A stretch of 64,000 bases of DNA. Source: Cercozoa sp. M6MM. Lineage: Eukaryota > Endomyxa: Ascetosporea. Positions 10,304-28,324 of this stretch are shown in pieces; within the stretch, counting starts at the first letter, position 1; the number at the start of each line of letters is the position of its first letter. A program made the position numbers and the translations under genes. The notes under the pieces are model-generated. The model was not told where the DNA came from, ran no database searches, and was given only the letters and a program-made list of their open reading frames with translations. The stretch is from NCBI GenBank assembly GCA_040357565.1, contig JBDODJ010000015.1. One strand, given 5' to 3'.

Positions 10304-12168
10304 AAAGGGTAAAGGGTACACGAGGGTAGGAGTATAGGAGGGTAGGAGTACAGCGAGGTAGGAGTATAGGAGGGTAGTACGAAGTAAATACCTTGGTCGA
10401 CGGAATGTCCACGCAGTCGCCGATGCCGAAAACGTTGGCATGTGTCGTACTCTGCATCGTCTCCTTGTCGATCGACAAGAAACTACAGGGGGGGGGGGGG
10501 GGGAGAAAGTAGGGTAACAGGGGGCAAGGGGGGTAAAGGGTAGAGGGTACCCTGATTCGGCAGCGAGGTTGCTGTCGCGAATCAGTTTCGGCGCAGCGAG
10601 GCCCGGCACCACGTGCAGCAGATCTGTCCAGTAACACTCCCTTAACCCAGTACGTGCAGATGAGTCCATTTGTACAGGGTCATTTGTACAGATGGGTCTA
10701 TTTGTACAGATGGGTCCATTTGTACCGTAGTGCTGCTCGTGCGTTTCGCCAGTCTTGTTGTCCTTCCAGGTGGCGCGCTGATTGTCGCCGTGAATTTCGA
10801 CGAGCGAGTGCTCAAAGTGAGTCTGAATCTCGCGCTGCTCAACCACCTGCCGGGGGGGGGGGGGCAAAAGGGGTGATGCAAGGGGTAGGGTAGTAACGCA
10901 GGGTAAGGCTAGCAACGCACCTTCTCCAGCGCATCGGCGTACTTGGGAATACCGAAGATTCGCGGAATCGTCGAGTACCAGTGCACTTCGGACTTATCGC
11001 GAACGCCTGGGGAGGGGAAGGATAAGGGGTGTAAGGGTACGGGGGGGGGGGGGGGGGGGCCTACCGTTTTGACGGAAGATATCGTCGGCCAGGTACATGA
11101 CCTTCTGCGGAGCGCCGGGACACTTGTGCGGCGCGAACATAAAAGTGGCCGTGCCACCACGGAACTTTTGCAGCTGCGGTAGCGTCTGCGTCACTGACTT
11201 GGGCGAGTAGTTGCTACACTCGCACACACATGCATACTGGCTGCACGTGGCTACACCCCACGCGACTGGCCACACGGCCTACCTAATCACCGGTTGCGAC
11301 ACGTCAAACACAGCCTACACGGGGGTCAAGCGGGTAGGGATAAAGAGGTACATGGGTAGGGATAAAGAGGTACATGGGTAGGGATAAAGGGGTAGGGATA
11401 AAGGGGTAGGGGGTAAATAAAGGGGTAGGGTGGGTTGCGGGGGGGGGGGGGGTAAAGCACGAGCCTACGTCCTTCATGCCAGGCACGGCATCAAAGTCGG
11501 TCTCGCAGCCCAAGGCCACAACAAGCGCGTCGTATTGCAGCTTGTCTCCGTTGCTCAACGTGACCGTGTTCTTGTCGGCGTCGATCTCGGCCGCGCCCGC
11601 CGTGAATCGCCGAAGGTTCTTCGTGAGTTCCTGCGAGTCGCACTGCACCTCCGACATCGGCATCAGGCCGGCGCCCACCTTGGTGAAACCCGGCTGGTAA
11701 TAGTGCGTCTTGGCCGGGTCCACAATGGCCACCTGTCCGCCATCCTAAACGCACACACACACACCAAAGACTCAGACCAGTGCACACACCAGACCAAACA
11801 CCCCTGGCATACCGGGAAGCAGGTCGCCTGTAGACGCTGGGCAACAGCAGCACCGCTGAGATTCAGGCAAATACCAAAAATCACAGAAACACGAACGATT
11901 GGGGGGGGGGGGGTTAAGTGTACCCCGTGCCCGCGCCAAGAACAACGACCTTGAAGTGCTCAGAACTCGCCTGCACAGCAAATCGACCATTGTGAAACAA
12001 ATTAAATCTCACAGGTTGGATTATACCGAGAGCTGGCGAGAGCCAAGGCGCGTCACAATCTTTCGTGCTTGCATTTGTCGTAGTTCTCGCCCCTGTCGCA
12101 CAAATAAGACTCAGAACATTGCCTAATGGTCGAATGCAGACAGAACATGTTGCAATCACAAAACACAT
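10304..12168 (-). CDS. SQOR: Sulfide:quinone oxidoreductase, mitochondrial type; C-terminus lost in gap
   Basis: Exons read leftward give a FAD-binding start VVVLGAGTG, then VAIVDPAKTHYYQPGF, QYDALVVALGCETDF, the eukaryotic-type redox-active cysteine region APHKCPGAPQKVMYL, PRIFGIPKYADALEK, TDLLHVVPG, FLSIDKETMQ and the second FAD motif VFGIGDCVDIPSTK. Every block aligns in order with animal SQOR, which oxidises hydrogen sulfide and passes electrons to ubiquinone on the inner mitochondrial membrane. The exon after PSTK (about 100 residues, including the membrane-binding tail) should lie in or beyond the gap. The 5' end is uncertain: the frame is open back to a Met at 12168, giving a roughly 70-residue leader before the FAD motif that could include a mitochondrial presequence. 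Introns carry G-rich blocks (C-rich in sense) and four GTACAAATGGACC-like copies at 10665-10726. Confidence 0.85.
11325..11452. repeat. Intronic GGGTAGGGATAAAG(A)GGTACAT repeat with poly-G
   Basis: Several direct copies of GGGTAGGGATAAAGAGGTACAT and shorter GGGTAGGGATAAAGG units end in a G-run at about 11438-11452. The block lies in an SQOR intron and reads on the sense strand as CCCTA/TTTATCCC-rich polypyrimidine. Confidence 0.85.
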
Positions 12169-12500
12169 ACCGTCTAAGTAAGCAAAATCACCGCGTCGTA
12201 CACTTCACGTCGATTTGCGCCGGCGATTTTTGTTCTTTATTGCATGCAGAAAATCGGCGCTCTTCCGTTTTTCGGCCAACGAAAAGGCACAATGGCCAGC
12301 ACGAGGTGGCCCGACGATCAACAACGTGTCGCGAGTGGATAATTGTACTGTTCCTGTTTTTTGCTAACGTAACAACGACAACGCAAGCACTTGCCATCAA
12401 CACAATTCAGCTGTGCACTCTCCGAGCCGCGGGAAGAACTCAACCGCAACGAGTCGCTTCTGCACAAAAAGAAAAAACAATCAACAAACGAGGGGTTAGG

Positions 12501-15500
12501 CTAAAAGGTCGGAAAGACCTGCGTGTCGGTTTGCAACTTTCGCGCAGCCAACAGAGCGCGCAGCCAACGCGTGGCACTGTCACCGGCACTTTGAGTGTGC
12601 ACACAGTGCGTCGCATGCGCCATGGTGGCGACCTCTTGAATGCTGGCGACTTGGGCACTCACATGCCGAAGGTGCGCGATGAAATTAACGATGGAGACAG
12701 CGTGTGGCCCGAGTTCTTTAGAGGCGCGCGTGATCAAGCCTCTCCTCTGCACAAGAGCAGAAGCTTTGATTCACGACAAAAAAACGACTGCCAAGCAGCT
12801 ATCGCTACCTCGGACTCGTTGTTGACGAAAGCTTCGAACAAGAGAATTGCGACACGGCTAATCGCCTCCTTCTCCGCGTATTCGGCCTCTGTCAAATTAT
12901 ACAACTTAAGTTCCATATCACACAAAACACAGGTTTCTACCAAGCAAATCCGTCAAAGCAGTGCGCGTGATGTCAATAAAAAACTGCAGTTTTTGCAGGA
13001 GCCACAACGCGTTTATCACAGCAGGATACGCTGCTCACAATGTGGCTCAGAAATTGTTGTTGAAGAAGTGAAACACAACTTAAGTACCAGCAAGTGGCAA
13101 AAACAACAACTGCGATGCGTGTTCGTGCCGCCGCGTGTTTTGCAGTTTTTTGCTGTCGATTTCGAGTTTGAGCAACGCTTCGTCGAACTTTGGCATACTG
13201 AAATCAAAAAGCGGATCCAACAAAAACGCCCAAGCTTTAAGGATGAAAAGCAAAAGCTGTTTTCACCTCGGCGGTGAATCGAAGTTGTCGAGAGTCGGGG
13301 CGTCGTAACGCTCCTTTAAAAAGACACCAATGTCCGGAATGCCGACACTGTTGGCGAAATCTTGTCTGTTTTACAACCGAATACATCAAGAAAGCGCGAA
13401 AGTTGGAAGCGAAGGCAATACGGTTGATGTAGCGCGAGCAGAGGTCGCACGATGCAGTGCCAAGCACGAGTTGATTTTCGTTGCTGCCGCGTCGTGAGTC
13501 TCACCAGAGCGTCCAGCAGCATGGCTGTGTGCAAACAATTCGACACGAAGAGACAAAGCGGCGCCGTGATCAGAGTTTTTCCGTCCGGCGTTGGCGCACC
13601 CGTGCACAGCAAGCGTCGCGTCATCTGGTGTCGCTGTAGCCAGTACAGCCACGCGGTATCATCGCGTGCTTCTGCTCCACGAGTGTCACCACTTCGATCC
13701 GACTGACCACCGCTTAGTGACAGCAACTCGCGTATCCGCGCGGGCGCTGACAACTGCTCCTGAACGCGATCGAACTGCTCGCGCAGATTTTGCTTTTGCA
13801 GCTGCGTTTCGTGACACCTGTCGGCAGGATTTGCAGAAGTAAAGCGTGTATAGGCAGGTAGAAAGAAAAGACAACTGTACAGCAACAAACGTTGGACGTG
13901 GTGCGCACTCAGTTCGCGTTTCGCTTCGTGCCATTCTTCCAACTGTCAGACCAAGCGTCAGTAGCAAAGAGAGAAAGTTAAAGCAATATATACTTTCAGT
14001 TTTATTCGACGCGAAACAACGAAACAAGCAGCACGCGGATTCTTGTCTATGTTCAACAACCCAACCTTTCAAAAAACACGAGGTCAAAGTAATCGAAGTG
14101 AAGTACCGAGGTGACGCATGATTTTCGGTGCTTCGTTGCCGTACACCCCTGTCAAACAGTACAACCAAGAAATCACATCATCAAAGAAAAGAAAGCAATG
14201 GTTTACGGGCAATAAAGCCGATGTCAAGCGGAGACAATAGTTCGCGTGCTTGACCTCTAACTGCCACCTCAGACAGTTTCTTCAGCATGTCCTCGGCCGT
14301 GTGCAGGAGCACATCAAGCTCGAATCGCGCATCTTCCTCCTGAAATATCGCCAGTTCGGCCGCGTTCTTGGCACGAATCTACCGACACAGATACACTATC
14401 ACAACACCAATAACAAAGAAGGAATCTACCGGAAATATGTTGGTGCCGCTGACGTCTTTCGCTGACGCCAGCTGTTTCAAGAGTCAAGGACTAAATTGAA
14501 GTTTCAGAAACTAAAAACTAAAAGTACCGAATAGGAACGCAAGGTGTCATTCAAGACCGAACTGGCAATCTCTGACGACTCTTTTTTCGATGCGATCTTG
14601 TTCCACTGCACAACAACAACAAAAAAGTTAAAATAATAACTTTTGCTTCATCGAAACTGAGCGTACAGACAGCGGTAGTTGTCGATAATTCACATGTACC
14701 TTCAAACACATCACGTATTAAAAAAAAAACAAGAACAAGCCAGAGGCTACTTGAGGCAGTTTGCGCAAGAAAGGTTCGGTCAGACTGTTTGGGACAAACG
14801 TTTCCGACCAGTTCTGCTCAATGTCAATGCATGCACAATTTTTGACTTCAAAACTTCAAAAAAGAGGTACAAACGACTCCCAGCATTCGGGTACAACCGC
14901 GGCTCCAGTGCCAAACAGTGCAGTTCGTAGGTCGGAGCGAATAGCGCTCAGTCGCGTTCCACGTAGCAAACCGTCTGTTTCACAGTTTGCGAAAAATATG
15001 ATTTATTTTGAACGACTCTGTTTGGAATGCAAATCCAACTGACCAACAAGATTGGCGAATTGTGACCGAGATAGAGCTCGTCTCGCATAAGCATCGGTCT
15101 ACAAGAGCACTTGAAACCCAGAAAACTTGGACGAACACGCGTGTTTACCAGTCGCAAAAGAGCTGTTCTTTTCGGGATGTCTCTATGATCGGGAAATAGT
15201 GTTGAGAAACGCAGATTTCAATCAAGCAAAAGATAAAAAGTTACCGAGCAAGCGCTTCAGTCGCGCGCTGCAGTGCCGAAACGAGTGCCGCTGCCCGAAA
15301 CTGCGAGTGTTGCTCAACAAGCTTTCTCGTGGGCACTGCTTGAGTCGCCTGGACTTGAGTCGCTTCACTCGTTTCACTTGAGGTGACACGAGGCGGGCCA
15401 AGTTGCATGAGCGACAAAGCCGTCGCACGGTTGTGAGCAAACGTGGCGAGTTCCGCATGACTAGCAGGCAGCCCCGTCCGAGTTGATGGCTGATACTGTT

Positions 15501-16750
15501 GCCGCAAAGGCCTTTGTGGCAATTGTACAGGCTGCTGCGGAACTTGCTGCAGAACTTGCGGCGGCACCTGCGACGTCGGTTGCACAGTACTCGGTACCGG
15601 CAACTGAGCACCGTGCAAACTCAGTGTTGTCAGCACGTGCGCGAACTCGTTGATCAAGTCCTCTGCGATCTTTCATCGTTCCAACCAACAGTATTCAATG
15701 TGGAAATCAGCATACCGTGACCAGCAAACAACTGCTCCACTTTTCGTTTCGCGTCGCCAGCTGCGTGCTGCACATGTGTTCTTTCTCCGAAAATACAACA
15801 AGCAACAACAGCAACAAACAAAAAACGAACGGTCGAATTGAATTCAGTCAGAACCGAAAGAAACTTCTGCACATTTGGATTAAAGAATACATCTGTAACT
15901 GTAGCAATTCAGTACCGTATAAGTGTCGGAATTTGCAGGAAAACGCGTTGCCACTTTTTTGATGAAATCGATTGCCTTTCGCTCGGTGAAATTGCTATAT
16001 GAAGTGGCCTACACAAAGAATCGTCAAACCAATTAATTTAGTCGAAAGCTCAAGACACAAGGAAGGTACCGGCATCTGCGGAGGCGGCTGAAACACCGGC
16101 ACCTTCAACGGCACACTGCGCGAGCGTTTGGGCGCAGTCTGCGGAGGCAGCATCGTCTGCGCCACAGGTACCGTTGCCGGAATTGAGACTGCGCGTTTCC
16201 GCGGTGGTTGCGAAGTCACGTGGATTGGCGCACCACTGGTCACAGTGACCGGAAACTGCTCGCGTGGCACTGCAGGCTGAGGTGGAACTGTGCTCGGTGC
16301 AGCTGCAACTCTTGTCGGCACTTGCGCTTGAGCTGCTTCGCTTTGCGCCGTACTGTTGCTGCCGAGAAAGCGACGGAAGCCGAGTATCTATGTGTCAGAT
16401 AGACAGTAATTGCAAGCTTAAGTCGGCATCAAGCAAACGTTTTTTACGAGATCAGGGTGCTTGACAAAAAGTGATTCAATCGACACAACCACTTGATCGT
16501 CGCTCAACTGATTTTGCAAGAACTGCTGCATGATTTTCTGCAAGCAAACACCAGGCTCTGACGGATGCGAAATGCTGATACACGAAGAAAAAGACGCTCT
16601 TACCTCGAACCTTTGATAAATCTGCTGATCGTTCGGCTTTGTTGAGGCTTGAAAGCGTCGTTGCACCTCCTGCAAGAAGCGCACACCTTCTTCCTTGCGC
16701 TGCTCGGGGCTCCTGCCGACAAGCTCAAACTTTATGTGATCTGGAACCAT
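12501..16750 (-). CDS. SIN3: Sin3-like transcriptional corepressor
   Basis: Starting at 16750, exons give a paired amphipathic helix (PAH) domain: VRFLQEVQRRF, QIYQRFEKIMQQFL, VVSIESLFVKHPDLV. A Pro/Val-rich linker follows (PTRVAAAPSTVPPQPAV). A second PAH is split by introns: ERKAIDFIKKVATRFP, FLSVLTEFN, KRKVEQLFAGH, LINEFAHVL. The Sin3 HDAC-interaction region comes next: FQEEDARFELDVLLHTAED, SPLDIGFIARKP, VYGNEAPKIMRHL, LEEWHEAKRELSAHH. C-terminal Sin3-type helices follow, e.g. SKELGPHAVSIVNFIAHL, equivalent to the ..GPxAYxLFTIDKLI.. block. Sin3 scaffolds histone deacetylases on chromatin. Two PAH domains are visible, against four in yeast and animal proteins. The 3' end is not certain; 12501 is the last in-frame stop I can support, and exons could extend to about 12190. 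Confidence 0.85.
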
Positions 16751-17091
16751 GGTATCCGTTAGTACTCTTCTGAGGCGACTGGCATCGCAGGTGGTGGCGT
16801 GGGCATGTCTAACGCTTCAACGGAGCGCCAAAGCACTCAAAAAACGTCAAAAAGAATTTATTCGCCACAGACCGATCTAGGCGACCCAAGATTCTACCAT
16901 ATCCCACTACGGCCTGCGGGTATATTCAGTGATTAGATCGCGCTCCCCAAATTCGGCTCAGATATTGAGCTGGCAGAGCCGGCAGCTTGTACTGAAGGAA
17001 GCGACATTTCCGATTTCGAGAGTCGCCACGCGTGTGCAAATTGTTCTGCTGTGGTCTTCTCTGCACAGAAGTGACTTTTAACTCAGCCGCA
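16751..17091. promoter_or_regulatory. Divergent intergenic region, 341 bp
   Basis: This spacer lies between the Sin3 start (leftward) and the TMEM33-like gene start (rightward), so it presumably carries both promoters. I see no coding exon, repeat or RNA gene in it. Confidence 0.4.
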
Positions 17092-18584
17092 ATGAAATTT
17101 TCGGAGTATCGAGTATTGGCGCTCTTGACGGATTCTCAATTTCTGTGTGTTTCTCATTTCTATGTGCTCAGTTCGAAGACAGTGAAGAATGGCGACGCAT
17201 TGAAGGTACGTGTAGTTTTTGATTGTATGAGCGCCGTTTAATCGGCGTTGCAACAGCAAACCTCGAATTCCCGGCGGGAATGTCGGCCGACAAGCGCGCG
17301 GCCTATTTGCTGAAACGCAAGGCACGTTTCTTCAAAGCCACCGTTGATCCGTCGTTTGACGTCAGTTCGGTGACTCGTTCTTCTGCACGTGCCAAACCGG
17401 CGGAAGAACCTGCCCAAAGCATCCCAAAGAATGCGAAACGCCAACCCGAGCCGGCCGAGGATGTACCGCTCCAGTTTGTTTATTTTGAACTTGAAAACTA
17501 CTGTTAAACTTTGCTTTTGTCGAAGTTCGCACGACAGCGTCGCATTCGACTGAACTACGGAATTCTGCTGTGCGAGTTGCTTTCACTTTTGCTGGCCGTC
17601 GGCTACGTGTTTGCTCCGGCGTCGATCTCGCAGGTGAGCGTTCTTGGGTTGATTTGAGCACATTTGAGTTGAGTGAGATAGGATGGCTTTGCTTTTAGGC
17701 GTGCCACTTGCTGCACATTGCGGGATATGTGTGTGCCGTCGTACGTGATCATGGTTTGCCGCGTGGCTACTCGCTGGCCGCGTTGAAGACCTACCTGACC
17801 CAGGTGGCCGTGAATCAAGTGCGTTTCTCAGCCATCACTCGCGAGTTCGTCTACATCATGCTGTCGCCTTCGTTGTGTACTCTACCTGACTTTACTTTTA
17901 CCCTTTACCCCCCTCTCTCTGCTTTACTTTCTCCTTGTAGACAAGCTGCTGCCCGGCGCAATCGAAGCGGTGCTGTTCGCTGCGCCTGCACTGGACGCGG
18001 CACTGCCGATGCACAGCAAGCGCGTGCATGCCATGCTGCAGCCCTACCTGCGCGCTGTTGTGCCGCGTCAGTGTAGCCTCTTTTTTCAATTCGTAGATGG
18101 AGAGGGGGGGGGGGTAAAACCCTGGTGTGAGCAGCCCAGTGGCGTCTGCTGGCAGCGCAGTCGGAACTCGTCGTGTTGGGTGTGGCCATCGCTCGCGCTA
18201 TCCTGTACCGTCAGGACCTGATCGGGCTCTTTGTGCTCTCGCAATTGGTACAGAATCGCGTCCGTTTGTACCAGTGACACGTGTTTAAGGGAGTACTCAC
18301 TTTGTGTAGACACGTGTGCGTCACATGATGTCTCCGGCCTCGCGACAGGCGTGGAGCACGCTGCGACTCTCGCTGGACAAACTCGTTCTGGCTGATGCTG
18401 TTCCTGCCACCATCAAGAGCACCTACACGCGCTTCTGCGACTACCTGTACAGGTAGCACTTTCTCTCTCCCCCTTCTTCATGTCTGGCCTTGCTTAATAC
18501 AAGCAAAACAGCTGGGTCGACGTCGAGGAGATGCGAAGAGCACAGGAGCGTGCGCAGACTGCTCCCAAGTGCACCATCATGTAG
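17092..18584 (+). CDS. Multi-pass membrane protein, possibly TMEM33/Pom33-like
   Basis: The start is solved by three short exons joined in frame: MKFSEYR / FEDSEEWRRIE / ANLEFPAGMSADKRA. The rest reads LLKRKARFFKATVDPSF, a membrane segment GILLCELLSLLLAVGYVFAP, CHLLHIAGYVCAVV, LPGAIEAVLFAAPALD, SELVVLGVAIARAILYRQ, MMSPASRQAWSTLRLSLDK and the C-terminus RAQTAPKCTIM. The ordered pattern of hydrophobic helices and the short loop before ..TLRLSLDKL resemble TMEM33/Pom33 proteins of the ER and nuclear envelope. The match is weak, so the name is a suggestion only. One intron begins with GTACAG and carries the GTCCGTTTGTACC motif at 18246-18275. Confidence 0.7.
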
Positions 18585-18903
18585 ACGCGATCGCGAACGC
18601 CTGCTTTCGTCGACCCAGCCCAGCGCTTTGTAAACACGGAAGACCAATCAAAACGATATATAATGTTACCGCATAGGGATCAGGCCTTCGCTTGTAAATT
18701 GAGGGTACCTCGCCAGTAATATATAAAAAAAGTCTAGGAACGTAAGAAAGTCTGTTCGGTCGGGCGGCCAAGCACTGGCAGAGTTTATATTGAGTGGCTT
18801 CCGCGCGGATATAGTAGACCATGCAGTAGCAACATATAACGGAACCAAACGTAAGCTTAGCTGACGCAACTTTCCTGCACTTGTGACCTTCTGGCCATTT
18901 GAG

Positions 18904-26161
<7,258 letters not shown>

Positions 26162-26534
26162 CGCTCTGTTGTGAACAGAGAAACGAGTGGTATAGGCGCA
26201 ACTCGTCACCACAGAAAAAACTGTACCAGATTATCGGCGCTGGCGCCAAAAACACCACTGGCACAACAAGTACTATGCGAGTTTCTAGCTGTGCTCTGCC
26301 ACACAAAGGTACCAGGTACACTGGCCTGCCACCTTGCTCTATGCTGAGACTTCACTCTGTCGCTGCTGACTCAAATGATCCCGAGATTTATTGTTTTTCT
26401 CCAATCGACGCTCTGTGCGAGTGTGCCAGTGAGTGCTTGTGTGCTAACGGTGTTTTGTGGTTATAGTGAAGCTTGGAGGTCAAAATAACGTTGGTGGCGG
26501 CCACAAAAAATACAGTGACAGAAAACGCAAAAAC
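26162..26534. promoter_or_regulatory. Divergent intergenic region between SMC3 and SNU13, 373 bp
   Basis: This is the presumed shared promoter region of SMC3 (leftward) and SNU13 (rightward). No repeat, RNA gene or coding exon is evident. Confidence 0.4.
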
Positions 26535-27077
26535 ATGAGCACAGCCTTGCCGTATGACAGTCGAATCTTTCCACTAGCGCCGCCGGAGATGAGTCTGCGG
26601 CTGTACGACTTGGTGAATCACGCGCTGCATCACGGACAGCTGAAGAAAGGCGTCAATGAGTGTGTGTTTTGTTTTTGTGTGGTTGGTGGGGGGNNNNNNN
26701 NNNNNNNNNNNNNNNNNNNNNNNNNNNNNNNNNNNNNNNNNNNNNNNNNNNNNNNNNNNNNNNNNNNNNNNNNNNNNNNNNNNNNNNNNNNNNTGACTAT
26801 AGTTTCTTGAGCAGCACTCAAGGCGGTGCAGCGCGACAGGGCGGACCTCGTGCTGATCGCTGCCGACGCAGACCCGATCTCGGTGGTACTTGAGGTGCCA
26901 ACGGAGAGTGAAGCCAAGGTCGTCACCTACGTGTTCGTGCCGTCGAAGGACATGCTTGGCCGTGCATGCGGCTTGTCAAGTCCCGTCGTGTGCTGCACCA
27001 TTCTCGCCGACCAGAAGTGGCCACTTCGCGGCACCGTTGCCAACTTTAAGACCGAGGTCGAGAAGCTTCTCATTTAA
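26535..27077 (+). CDS. SNU13: L7Ae-family U4/U6.U5 snRNP and box C/D snoRNP protein Snu13 (15.5K/NHP2L1)
   Basis: Two exons flank an intron holding a 100-N gap. Exon 1 reads MSTALPYDSRIFPLAPPE ..VNHALHHGQLKKGVNE. Exon 2 continues SLKAVQRDRADLVLIAADA, then ISVVLEVPTESE, VTYVFVPSKDMLGRACGLS and ends VANFKTEVEKLLI. The blocks QLKKGxNE, VLIAADAxP, YVFVPSKxxLGRACG and the EKLLI C-terminus are diagnostic of Snu13/15.5K, which binds the kink-turn of U4 snRNA and of box C/D snoRNAs. Using donor GAGT/GTGTGT and acceptor CAG/CACTC keeps the frame, so despite the gap the coding sequence appears complete at about the usual length of 128 residues. Confidence 0.95.
26694..26793. other. Assembly gap (100 N) inside an intron
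   Basis: Exactly 100 N following GGTTGGTGGGGGG. It falls in the single SNU13 intron, so it does not damage the coding sequence. Confidence 0.99.
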
Positions 27078-27120
27078 TTACCGATTGCTGGTTCTATTTA
27101 AACAACAAAAAAAAACTTAA

Positions 27121-27319
27121 GCGTCGGATGCCCGCTACCTGCACCGACCATGAAGTCGACTTCGGTGTCTGGGGAACGTCAAAAGGGGAGTTGTATGGTC
27201 CTACCCTAAGCAGGCGGTAGACACAGCCATTTCTCGCGACCCGCCCCCGACTGGTGCAGGGGAACTACCGTACATAGTTGGTTTCCTAGAAGACTCAACT
27301 AACTAAACGTCGGATGCCT
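27121..27319. repeat. Convergent 3' spacer with two CGTCGGATGCC copies
   Basis: Between the SNU13 stop (27077) and the dynein light-chain stop (27331), the 11-mer CGTCGGATGCC occurs twice in the same direction, at about 27121-27131 and 27308-27318, each preceded by a TAA-like context. The spacer is otherwise without features. It may belong to the two 3' UTRs. Confidence 0.55.
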
Positions 27320-27330
27320 GGTCGTTTGGG

Positions 27331-27860
27331 TCACGCGACCGAGAGCGCAAATGCGGTAGTCATGACGTTCATGGTGTCGTTTTCCCAACTAACGGAGCAG
27401 GACCCGTCGCGCGAGCCATCCCAGTAGCAAGTCGACGCGCTGTGGAGGCCAGCTCCATTTTTCTGCATCAGCACGCACGTGACGACGTACTTGTACGGCT
27501 TGTTTAACAGCTGCAATCCGCGCAGCGCTCCCTCAATGATCGACGTGGTCCATTCGTCGACATTTCTCTCCGTGTACATCTCATGGCCCACAACCTACCA
27601 AAACCAATATTGTTTGTGACAAGGGAAGGATTTCAGGTTTATGCTCTTCTTTCTTTTTTCGGAGTAAACTGCATTTTGTCGCATACAGTACAGTACCTGT
27701 TCGATGGCCTTGGTTATGCAACGCTTGACCTCGTCATAGTCGAACTCTTGCTACACACGAGCTGGACATGAGTTTTTCTCAAGCAGATTCTTTCGGTGGA
27801 GCGACGAGCAGTTTGCTCACAGCGACGAAAAATACTCACCTCTTCGTCCAACGTGTTCAT
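27331..27860 (-). CDS. DYNLT1: Tctex-type dynein light chain (DYNLT)
   Basis: Three exons at 27860-27840, 27750-27697 and 27594-27331 join in frame: MNTLDEE / QEFDYDEVKRCITKAIEQ / VVGHEMYTERNVDEWTT. The protein continues YKYVVTCVLMQKNGAGLH, SASTCYWDGSRDGSC and WENDTMNVMTTAFALSV. These blocks match Tctex1/DYNLT light chains almost residue for residue. The length of about 110 residues is normal for the family. The protein is part of the cytoplasmic or axonemal dynein motor that binds intermediate chains and cargo. The second intron begins GTACTG. Confidence 0.95.
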
Positions 27861-28324
27861 CTGAATGGTACTAAGTGCACGTTCCTCCTTTGACAAAGCT
27901 CTATTGCCCGGATTTTGCTGATTATGGTTCTGTATTTGTAGTTTCCTGTTTCCGCGCGGAAAAAGGGATGTTCATGGTCTCCAGTTCTCAGGCCGAAGCA
28001 CGGGGTGCTAGGATACAAGCACAAGCAGATCGATGCGCAGGAAGTGGTCGTTTGTGATCTGTGATTGGTCAGATCAAATCACAGCCCATCCTCGCAAAAA
28101 TAAAACGCCCGTGACTTTTTTTCTGCGAGTGGGCGTTGATCGCCAGACAAGCTTGTTAGCAACGAAACAGTGAAAAGGACACCGAGAGAACCGCATCGGG
28201 AGCAGGTGTGCATTTTGGGTACGCGCATGTTTTTTTGACAAGTTTCTTTTGGACCCAGTGTCTCCAGAGGACGAACTTGCTTGCTTGATTGTCCGGTTGC
28301 TGTCTCTTGCAGGGCCAAGCCAAA
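27861..28324. promoter_or_regulatory. Divergent intergenic region with inverted repeat CTGTGATT..AATCACAG
   Basis: This is a 464-bp spacer between the dynein light-chain start (leftward) and the orphan secreted-protein start (rightward). At 28059-28066 and 28077-28084 it has the 8-bp inverted repeat CTGTGATT / AATCACAG with a 10-nt loop; the left arm continues into GATTGG, an inverted CCAAT box. No coding exon is recognised. Confidence 0.4.

Noticed and set aside
10166-10330. TTTACCC/GGGTAAA arrays as an internal telomere
   Set aside because: The units vary in length and base order, are short, and the same kind of block occurs in many introns. They are better explained as intronic polypyrimidine expansion.
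12126-13277. A 383-codon open frame on the + strand
   Set aside because: It is antisense to spliced Sin3 exons on the - strand, which have clear family motifs. The + frame product has no domain and an odd composition.
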